Source: Lentisphaeria bacterium
GTDB lineage: Bacteria > Verrucomicrobiota > Lentisphaeria > Oligosphaerales > JAFGRS01
Assembly: GCA_016935045.1 (NCBI GenBank)
Contig: JAFGRS010000204.1
Span: 1 to 6,031, forward strand
Direction of reading: 5' to 3'
DNA: 6,031 nucleotides
Shown here piece after piece: positions 1 through 4,654 of the stretch. A program made the position numbers and the translations under genes. Numbering within the stretch: the stretch's first letter is position 1; the number at the start of each line of letters is the position of its first letter. Below the pieces are notes generated by a model. That model ran no database searches, was not told the origin of the DNA, and worked only from the letters and a program-made list of their open reading frames with translations.

Positions 1-70
1 AGCGTCGCCCTCCAGGGGAATGGAGCGCCCGCGTCCTCGCGGGCACTCTCGGCTCCGCGGAGCGTCGCCC
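1..70 (+). repeat. 60-bp hairpin repeat, left array end (just over one unit)
   Basis: AGCGTCGCCC occurs at 1-10 and again at 61-70, giving a period of exactly 60 bp. Each unit holds three dyads: CCCT-CC-AGGG (8-17), GCCCGCG-TCCT-CGCGGGC (a 7-bp stem with a 4-base loop, about 27-44) and the perfect 12-bp palindrome GCTCCGCGGAGC (about 52-63). The same unit lies inverted at 5945-6031; over bases 20-70 only one base differs (G at 25 versus C). It resembles an extragenic palindromic (REP/BIME-like) element. The array runs off the window edge, so its copy number is unknown. No transposase is adjacent. Confidence 0.9.
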
Positions 71-100
71 GCCCGTAGGCCGCACGGCCGCGTGTCGGGC
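71..100 (+). repeat. Nested inverted repeat next to the 60-bp unit
   Basis: GCCCG (71-75) can pair with CGGGC (96-100). Inside it, GGCCG (78-82) pairs with CGGCC (85-89) across a 2-base loop. This hairpin sits between the 60-bp unit and the 9-bp tandem repeat and has no counterpart at the right end of the window. Its function is unknown. Confidence 0.55.
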
Positions 101-127
101 GTGTCCGTTGTGTCCGTTGTGTCCGTT
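92..127 (+). repeat. 9-bp tandem repeat (GTGTCCGTT)n
   Basis: Three perfect copies of GTGTCCGTT occupy 101-127. They are preceded by a degenerate fourth copy, GTGTCGGGC (92-100). A pyrimidine-rich stretch with C runs follows (about 128-145), before the sulfatase leader. A related 9-bp repeat of different sequence (GTCCATCCC on the minus strand) lies at the matching place at the other end of the window, so this looks like a standard part of a composite element. Confidence 0.85.
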
Positions 128-172
128 TCCCTTCCCCTCCCCCCGGCAGGAAAGACAGCCCGGGACCGGGTA

Positions 173-181
173 TGGTACATT
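173..181 (+). promoter_or_regulatory. Possible extended -10 element for the sulfatase
   Basis: TGGTACATT fits an extended -10 pattern (TG, one base, then TACATT, 4 of 6 matches to TATAAT), 45 bases before the start codon. I see no convincing -35 element, and sigma preferences in the likely host group are uncertain. This is a weak call made by eye. Confidence 0.25.
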
Positions 182-212
182 TCTGATTTCCATGGTCGGA
201 TGGATCGCTCCT

Positions 213-218
213 GGAGGA
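213..218 (+). promoter_or_regulatory. Ribosome binding site of the sulfatase
   Basis: GGAGGA lies 7 bases before the ATG at 226. It is a near-perfect Shine-Dalgarno match that fixes the start; the Tat motif falls at residues 16-21 with this start. Confidence 0.85.
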
Positions 219-225
219 CGACGGC

Positions 226-1788
226 ATGAAACAGGATTCTCTGCTCCCCACTCGCTGCCTGCCGCATCTCTCCCGGCGCACGTTTCTGGCGGGTGCGGCA
301 TTGGCCCCGGTAACGCTGGGCCTGGCCGCGCCCCTCGGGGGTCCGGAGAAGGCGAAGCGACCGAACATCCTGCTGGTGACGGCGGAGGACATGGGGTGCC
401 AATGCGAACCCTACGGGGACGGCACCGTTCCCACCCCGAACCTCGGGCGCCTGGCGCGCGAGGGTGTCCTCTTCCGCCATGCCTACGTGACGCAGGCGTC
501 CTGCAGTCCCTCGCGCTCCAGCCTTCTGACCGGGCTGTACCCGCACCAGAACGGCCAATTCGGGCTGGCGCACCTGGGCTACCGGATGCATCGCGCCATT
601 CCCAACCTGCCGGGGCTGCTCAAGGGCCTCGGCTACCGCACCGGCATCCAGGGCAAACTGCACGTCGAACCCGCCTCGGAATACTCCTTCGACGTCAAGG
701 GCAACAGCCATAGCAAGGACATCCCGGCCTATGTCGATTCGGCCCGCGCGTTCCTTTCCGCACGGGGCGCCGATCCCTTCTTCCTGTACGTCAACTTCGG
801 GGACTGCCACAAGCCCTTTGTGGATCAGGTCAAGGGACTTCCCGAGCGGCCGGTGACGCCGGACAGGGTGCGCATCTTCCCGGAGCACGGCGAGTTGGAC
901 ACCCCGGAACTGCGCCGGGAGGTCGCGGGCTACTACAACAGCGTGCAGCGCGTAGACGCGGGGGTGGGGGGGCTGCTGGACCTCCTCGACGAGTTCGGTC
1001 TGGCGGAGAATACGCTGGTGGTCTTCATCGGCGACCACGGGCCGCCGCTCTCCCGCGGCAAGACGACCACCTATGAATTCGGGGTGCGCATTCCCATGCT
1101 GGTGCGCTGGCCGGGGGTGGCTCGGCCCGGCCATGACAGCAAAGCCCTGGTCTCTACGGTGGATATTCTGCCGACACTGGTGTCCGCCGCCGGCGGGGCA
1201 TTGCCCTCGCCTCTTGCCGGGGCGCCGCTGCGGGAGGTCCTGGGGGGAGACGCTTCGCGCTGGCGGGATGTGGTGGTCACGGAGTACCACACCCACGGCC
1301 CGGGGTTTCAGCCCCAGCGCGCCATCCGGGACCGCCGCTACAAGCTGATCCTGAATCTGCGTCCCGAGGTGCGCAAGGACGGTCTCGGGGTGGATGGCTG
1401 CAAGGTCCCGGAGGCCCTGCGCGATCCCGCCTTTGCGCAGTCCGAGGCCAAGAGGGTGTTCGACCTGCTCGAAGCACCCCCGCCGGTCGAGTTCTACGAC
1501 CTCGAGAAAGACCCGATCGAGTACCACAACCTGGCCGGCAGGCCCGAGGTCGCCCAGGCGCAGGAACGCCTCCGCCACCGGCTCGCGGCCTGGCGCGAAC
1601 AAACCCGGGACCCCCTGCTCGACCCGGCCACCTTCGCCGCCTACAGGGACCACGCCGAAGACTACCAGAAACGCCTCCCCGAACTGCGCCTGCAGGTCAA
1701 GCCGGACCGGCAGGGACGCCGCCGCGTCCCCATCGACATGAGCCCGTTCCAGAAGGACTGGAAGGAACCGGGAAACACCCTCCCCTGA
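226..1788 (+). CDS. Tat-exported family S1 sulfatase, heparan N-sulfatase-like
   Basis: A 520-residue formylglycine-dependent sulfatase expected to remove sulfate from a sulfated carbohydrate outside the cytoplasm. The N-terminus has a twin-arginine signal (SRRTFL, 16-21, then a hydrophobic stretch to about 35), so it is probably exported folded. The core begins at PNILLVTAEDMG (47-57), with E54 and D55 where many sulfatases have Asp-Asp. Cys93 in CSPSR (93-97) is the residue converted to formylglycine, followed by LLTGLYPHQNG. GKLH (K144, H146), GDHG (D270, H271) and RGK (K279) supply the other expected active-site and metal residues. The segment around DHGPP..RGKTT.YE.G and the C-terminal YDLEKDPIEYHNLA resemble N-sulphoglucosamine sulphohydrolase-like enzymes, but the substrate cannot be read from the sequence. 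It looks full length and intact. The maturing enzyme (FGE or anSME) is not in this window. It stands alone, convergent with the toxin-antitoxin island downstream. Confidence 0.93.
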   Translation: MKQDSLLPTRCLPHLSRRTFLAGAALAPVTLGLAAPLGGPEKAKRPNILLVTAEDMGCQCEPYGDGTVPTPNLGRLAREGVLFRHAYVTQASCSPSRSSLLTGLYPHQNGQFGLAHLGYRMHRAIPNLPGLLKGLGYRTGIQGKLHVEPASEYSFDVKGNSHSKDIPAYVDSARAFLSARGADPFFLYVNFGDCHKPFVDQVKGLPERPVTPDRVRIFPEHGELDTPELRREVAGYYNSVQRVDAGVGGLLDLLDEFGLAENTLVVFIGDHGPPLSRGKTTTYEFGVRIPMLVRWPGVARPGHDSKALVSTVDILPTLVSAAGGALPSPLAGAPLREVLGGDASRWRDVVVTEYHTHGPGFQPQRAIRDRRYKLILNLRPEVRKDGLGVDGCKVPEALRDPAFAQSEAKRVFDLLEAPPPVEFYDLEKDPIEYHNLAGRPEVAQAQERLRHRLAAWREQTRDPLLDPATFAAYRDHAEDYQKRLPELRLQVKPDRQGRRRVPIDMSPFQKDWKEPGNTLP

Positions 1789-1848
1789 GCCCGAAGCGGG
1801 GGGGCCGGCCATGCAGGCTGGAGCGTTCGGACTGCCCGTGTCTTCGGT
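1789..1848. other. Short convergent intergenic region with GGCCGGCC palindrome
   Basis: Sixty bases separate the sulfatase stop from the end of the nucleotidyltransferase remnant. They contain GGCCGGCC (1803-1810), which can also pair imperfectly with GGCTGG across ATGCA. A weak CCCG-AAG-CGGG stem precedes it. Neither has a T tract, so I do not call an intrinsic terminator. GC content drops on passing into the island. Confidence 0.35.
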
Positions 1849-2112
1849 TCAGGGCAATTGTTCCAAGTCATTCAGGTCTTTATGTCTGCCGCTCGCCCGT
1901 TTGTTGATCTTCAGGTCATCAAGCCCAATGAGGTTGACGGGGACCCCATCGATAACGGCCGACGTCCGACGGGCGAAACACGCAGCGAAGTCGACGCCTG
2001 AGATGGTCGTGACGATCTCCAGCCTCATGGGGGGGACTCCCATCCGCACGATCTTGCCAGGCTCGCTGAATAGAGAGGGGGGAACGTCATCGGATTGGAA
2101 GCCGAAGTCGGG
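1849..2112 (-). pseudogene. Remnant of a DUF6036-like nucleotidyltransferase, N-terminal half missing
   Basis: Read on the minus strand from about 2109, the frame gives DFGFQSDD, then LFSEPGKIVRMGVPP, RLEIVTTISGVDF, IDGVPVNLIGLDDL, NKRASGRHKDLNDLEQLP and a TGA at 1851-1849. As I recall the family, this is the C-terminal half of small stand-alone nucleotidyltransferase-fold proteins (DUF6036 type), including the invariant-looking NKRA.GR.KDL..LE end. The N-terminal half, with the Gly-Gly...Asp-x-Asp catalytic region (roughly 50-60 residues), is absent. The frame stays open upstream but there overlaps the neighbour's frame and reads as unrelated sequence. No start codon with a ribosome binding site precedes the homologous part. 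It is therefore a broken gene, probably the catalytic or toxin half of a two-gene module with the small gene upstream. The family name is from memory; the truncation is seen in the sequence. Confidence 0.75.
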
Positions 2113-2275
2113 CGGTAGTCGGATCATAGTCGTAAGCAACCTCCCGCAGCAGTTCCAATGCCTCAAGGCGTTCCTCGGGCGTCTTGGCCAGCCAGAAAGC
2201 TCTCTCGTCGGAGTCCTCCGAAACACTCTGCGCCAGTACCACGGAACGCTCCACTCGCGGAAACGTCATTCTCAT
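2087..2275 (-). CDS. Small antitoxin-like protein with replaced C-terminus
   Basis: This 62-residue protein (60 if translation begins at the ATG at 2269) is charged and mostly helical in appearance. It contains TFPRVERSVVLAQSVSE, ERAFWLAKTPEERLEALELLRE, then YDYDPTTARL. The segment ERLEALELLR followed by YDP.TARL is one I associate with the small first gene of two-gene modules with DUF6036-type nucleotidyltransferases, an antitoxin-like role. AAGGAG (2285-2280) lies 4 bases before the ATG at 2275 and 10 before the one at 2269; either could be used. After ARL the protein ends in RLPIR, at the point where the next frame begins to read nucleotidyltransferase sequence, so its normal C-terminus seems lost in the same deletion. 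It overlaps the remnant by about 25 bases. It may be expressed, but probably no longer has a working partner. Confidence 0.6.
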   Translation of the reverse strand: MRMTFPRVERSVVLAQSVSEDSDERAFWLAKTPEERLEALELLREVAYDYDPTTARLRLPIR

Positions 2276-2279
2276 CTGG

Positions 2280-2285
2280 CTCCTT
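2280..2285 (-). promoter_or_regulatory. Ribosome binding site of the small antitoxin-like gene
   Basis: AAGGAG on the minus strand lies between two groups of candidate starts. It argues against the upstream ATG at 2293 and supports 2275 or 2269. Confidence 0.6.
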
Positions 2286-2335
2286 CTTTGCATGGCATTC
2301 CGTCCGCTTCAGGGATCCTGTCCGAACGATGGAGA

Positions 2336-2503
2336 TCACTTGCGGCGGCGCGCAGCAGAGCCATCAAGTGCATCCTGATGTTCGGCTTTCCGTGTCCTTT
2401 GACGCGCCTGGAAGTACTTCACCAAGTGCCGCGAATCGTATCCGCACCTTTCCGAGATTGCCTTTCTGCTACGCCAAATGCGCTCGAGAGTCGCATCCTT
2501 CAT
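2336..2503 (-). CDS. 55-residue putative antitoxin coupled to the PIN toxin
   Basis: A small basic, helical-looking protein. Key segments are MKDATLERIWRSRKAISE, CGYDSRHLVKYFQARQ and a polar tail ending ARRRK. As I recall, short proteins with a helix followed by CG.D...L..Y often sit beside PIN toxins of this kind, so I infer an antitoxin or accessory role; no known DNA-binding fold is obvious. The start at 2503 is well supported: its ATG overlaps the toxin stop as ATGA, and GGAGGA (2515-2510) lies 6 bases upstream inside the toxin gene. An in-frame ATG at 2521 is less likely because it would precede that site. The order is toxin first, antitoxin second, the reverse of most VapBC pairs. The 60 bases to the next gene hold no other gene. 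Confidence 0.68.
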   Translation of the reverse strand: MKDATLERIWRSRKAISERCGYDSRHLVKYFQARQRTRKAEHQDALDGSAARRRK

Positions 2504-2979
2504 GGCCCGTCCTCCGTGCACAATTCCATCGGAGTCACAAGGGCCGGAACGAATAGCCCCAGCCGCGTGTTGATGATCCGTATGTGCTCAAACTTGTTGG
2601 CATTTGCCATGTGCTGGCAATTCCATGTGAGCAGGAAGTCACACTTGTGGTACGAGGCAAGTGCCAGGTGCAAGGCATCCCCAACCCGGTCCCTCGGCAT
2701 CAGGCGATTGTCGAGGTACACATCAATGATATCGGCCACCTCGTCCGGGACATCGAGCATGTCAAGCCCTTCGACAAGCGCGATCGCATCGTCCTTGCAG
2801 TCGTACTCGCCCTGGCCCAGTTCGGAGAGCACTGCCTCGCTCGTCGCCAAACGGAACAGGTGGCGATAGCGCTTCCACCATTCTCGCGTCCAGTTCCGCC
2901 GTGCGACCATCTCTGGCTCCTGGCGGATCTCGTAGTAGAAGCTCGGAATCGTCGTTTCGATGTAGACCAGCGTCTTCAT
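2500..2979 (-). CDS. PIN-domain ribonuclease, VapC-like toxin
   Basis: A 159-residue PIN-domain protein, expected to be a metal-dependent RNase acting as a toxin when its partner is lost. It opens with VYIETTIPSFYYE (E8 in the position of the first catalytic acid, near the end of the first strand). TSEAVLSEL follows (E53, also E48), then RVGDALHLALA (D101) and FLLTWNCQHMANANKF (119-121 WNC, where related proteins have WD or WN). The length is normal for a stand-alone PIN protein. I chose the ATG at 2979; a GTG at 2985 would add two residues and is 13 bases from a GGAGGG, so the start is uncertain by two codons. The stop overlaps the next start (ATGA), so the two are translated together. The target RNA cannot be predicted. 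Base composition is less GC-rich than in the flanking genes, consistent with acquisition. Confidence 0.85.
   Translation of the reverse strand: MKTLVYIETTIPSFYYEIRQEPEMVARRNWTREWWKRYRHLFRLATSEAVLSELGQGEYDCKDDAIALVEGLDMLDVPDEVADIIDVYLDNRLMPRDRVGDALHLALASYHKCDFLLTWNCQHMANANKFEHIRIINTRLGLFVPALVTPMELCTEDGP
2510..2515 (-). promoter_or_regulatory. Internal ribosome binding site for the coupled antitoxin
   Basis: GGAGGA, followed by 6 bases and an ATG, lies within the last codons of the PIN gene. It decides the start of the 55-residue gene at 2503 and indicates translational coupling. Confidence 0.75.
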
Positions 2980-2985
2980 GGGCAC

Positions 2986-3310
2986 AATCTACCATCAGCC
3001 CTCCCTGCCACCAAGCGGATGCCATCCTCCCCTGCCGAACGAGTGATTGTAAGGACCCGGATATCATCTCGAGGGGGACGATCAAGGTCAGCGGTGAAGC
3101 GTGACGCCCGGGAGACGGTTTCAGAAGTGCGAATGCTGCGCCATGTTTCGGATATCCTTCCAGAGGGGATGATATGCGAAAGAGCGAAGTGCGCCATATT
3201 GCGGTTTGCGGAAGAGATTGTCCGGTGCTTCGACGCAGCCATGACTGCCGCCGAAGTGCGGATAGGGCGGGCAGCGCGGTCGGGCAACGTCCGGCGGCGG
3301 CGTTGGGAAG
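2986..3310. other. Region without a convincing gene, upstream of the toxin and downstream of the SPFH gene
   Basis: About 325 bases in which I recognise no protein. A TACAAT hexamer on the minus strand (3051-3046) could be a -10 for the PIN gene, but no good -35 accompanies it. GAAGTGCG occurs three times (3124, 3186, 3253), and GCGCCAT occurs at 3138 and 3191. GGATATC occurs at 3059 and 3150. An open frame on the minus strand from an ATG at 3197 runs 73 codons to a TGA that overlaps the PIN ATG, but it has no ribosome binding site and no familiar motif. The region may hold the toxin promoter and decayed sequence. Confidence 0.4.
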
Positions 3311-3347
3311 GGCGTTTCCCGGGAAGCCCCGGCCCGGGAATCACGCC
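3311..3347 (-). terminator. Strong hairpin at the end of the SPFH gene, possible terminator
   Basis: TTCCCGGG (3316-3323) pairs perfectly with CCCGGGAA (3333-3340) around a 9-base loop. GGCGT (3311-3315) pairs with ACGCC (3343-3347) outside it, with two bases bulged. The structure overlaps the SPFH stop codon (3343-3341). No T run follows on the minus strand, so it may stabilise the 3' end or pause polymerase rather than act as a classical intrinsic terminator. Confidence 0.45.
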
Positions 3348-4465
3348 TGCGGGGGCGGGGGCGGGGGCGGGGGCGGGGGTCCGAAGAGTCCTCGGAGTTC
3401 GGGGATTTCCCCGGCGGCCTGCCAGCCGCTCATGCCCTGGCGCCAGACCATGGTTGCGGCGGTCACCTGGCCCGAGGCCACGTACTGCTGCAGCGTCTGC
3501 TGGGGGTAGGGACCTGCCTGCTGTCCCTGGACGGCCACGTACCATTGCGTCTGGGGCAGTGGCGGCGGCGCGCCCGGAGGCGGCGGGGGTTGCTGCTGGG
3601 CCTGTGCGGAGGCCTGCTGCATGGCGCCGCCCATCATGCCGCCGACGTTCAGTCCGGCGATCATGCCCATCATGCCGCCGCCGCTGCCGGGGTTCTTGGC
3701 CATGTCGCCGATGGCCTGGGCGGTCTGGTACTGGGTGTACTGTCCCATGTTGCCCAGGACTCCCATGCTGGCGCGTTTGTCGAGGGCCTGCTCGACGGTT
3801 TCCGGCAGGGAGATGTTCTCGATCAGGAACTTGGTGATCTGGACGCCGTAGTCGTCGAATTCGGCCTGGATGGCGGCGAGGAGCGTGTCGCCGATTTCGG
3901 TGTAGTTGGCGGCCAGGTCGAGGGCCGGGATCTTGGCCTCGCCCAGGGCGTCGGCGAAGCGGCTGATCAGCATGGAACGGAAGTGGCCGGCGACCTCTCC
4001 GGCCTGGAAGTTCGGGTCGGTGCCGGCCAACTGCCGGATGAAGGCGCCCGGTTCGCTGACGCGGTAGGCGTAGGTCCCGAAGGCCCTCAGCCGCAGCGGT
4101 CCGAATTCCGCGTCCCGGAGCATGATGGGGTTGGAGGTGCCCCACTTCTGCTCCGTGAACTGGCGGGTGTTGACGAAGTAGATGTCGCATTTGAAGGGCG
4201 CGTTGAAGGCGTACTTCCAGCTCTTCAGGGTGGTGAGGATGGGGATGTTGCTGGTGGTGAGCTGGACCCGTCCCGGGCCGAACACATCCCCCAGTTCTCC
4301 TTCGTGCAGGAAGACCGCGGCCTGGGACTCCCGCACGATCAACTGCGCCCCGTTCTTGATCTCGTTGTCCGCGCGCGGGAACTTCCACACCAGGGTCTCG
4401 CGCGACTCGTCGACCCACTCGATCACGTCGATGAACTGCGCCCGAATCCTGTCCAAGATACCCAT
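3341..4465 (-). CDS. SPFH-domain protein (YdjI-like) with C-terminal GYF_2 domain
   Basis: A 374-residue stomatin/prohibitin-family protein (COG4260, YdjI-like), expected to oligomerise at the cytoplasmic face of the membrane. It starts MGILDRIRAQFIDVIEW; then W27-F29, NGAQLIVRESQAAVFL (38-53) and GPGRVQLTTSNIPILTTL (64-80) are typical of the subfamily, with the SPFH core to about 225. A Gly/Met-rich stretch (258-283) and a Gln/Pro linker (PPPPPGAPPPLP, 293-304) follow. Residues 308-357 form a GYF_2 (DUF4339-like) domain: WYVAVQGQQAGPY, LQQYVASGQV, ATMVWRQGMSGWQAA. It ends with ten prolines (363-372). As I recall, B. subtilis YdjI has a C-terminal zinc ribbon; here GYF_2 takes that place. AGGA lies 8 bases before the ATG. 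The zinc-ribbon gene lies 189 bases upstream in the same direction, suggesting one operon. In B. subtilis the related protein connects PspA to the membrane with YdjG and YdjH; that role here is inferred. Confidence 0.88.
   Translation of the reverse strand: MGILDRIRAQFIDVIEWVDESRETLVWKFPRADNEIKNGAQLIVRESQAAVFLHEGELGDVFGPGRVQLTTSNIPILTTLKSWKYAFNAPFKCDIYFVNTRQFTEQKWGTSNPIMLRDAEFGPLRLRAFGTYAYRVSEPGAFIRQLAGTDPNFQAGEVAGHFRSMLISRFADALGEAKIPALDLAANYTEIGDTLLAAIQAEFDDYGVQITKFLIENISLPETVEQALDKRASMGVLGNMGQYTQYQTAQAIGDMAKNPGSGGGMMGMIAGLNVGGMMGGAMQQASAQAQQQPPPPPGAPPPLPQTQWYVAVQGQQAGPYPQQTLQQYVASGQVTAATMVWRQGMSGWQAAGEIPELRGLFGPPPPPPPPPPQA
3351..3379. repeat. (GGGGGC)n microsatellite encoding polyproline; G-quadruplex-capable
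   Basis: Five G5 runs separated by single C bases make a 29-base tract. On the minus strand it encodes the C-terminal polyproline (residues 363-372) of the SPFH protein. Loss or gain of a 6-base unit keeps the frame and changes the proline count by two. The plus strand, which is the template strand for this gene, meets the usual G-quadruplex pattern. Confidence 0.9.
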
Positions 4466-4654
4466 GGTTGACTTCCTTTCGACTGCTGCGGCGTCCTGTT
4501 TCGCTTCGCACGGCCTCGGGCATCCCGGTCAACCTCGCACCGAACCCAACATCCACCGTCGGAACCGTTTTGTCCAGTCCCGACGACCCCGGGCGGCAGG
4601 GCTGTTCCAAGATCCGGCGAATCGGTTTCCGCCGACGCGTCGGTTCTCTGTCGG
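4466..4654. other. Spacer between the zinc-ribbon and SPFH genes, with a 12-bp palindrome
   Basis: The 189-base gap between the two co-directional genes has no recognisable third gene. CCGACGCGTCGG (4632-4643) is a perfect 12-bp palindrome starting 12 bases after the zinc-ribbon stop codon on the minus strand. It could be a transcript hairpin or an operator-like site. AGGA upstream of the SPFH start is inside the far end of the gap. No clear promoter is visible, so co-transcription is likely but not proven. Confidence 0.5.

Noticed and set aside
1..127. CRISPR array
   Set aside because: The 60-bp period repeats the full unit with no variable spacers, and the 9-bp repeats are far too short. 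No cas genes are present.
1811..2869. Plus-strand open frame of 352 codons across the toxin-antitoxin island
   Set aside because: It is antisense to the PIN gene and the nucleotidyltransferase remnant, both of which show family motifs on the minus strand. No ribosome binding site precedes it.
3174..3509. Plus-strand 111-codon frame with an AGGGG before its ATG
   Set aside because: It runs into the antisense of the SPFH gene, reads the microsatellite as polyglycine, and has no recognisable motif.
2976..4610. Long minus-strand open frame of 544 codons
   Set aside because: Most of it runs out of frame across the well-supported SPFH gene and gives an Arg/Pro-rich low-complexity protein, a GC-rich shadow.
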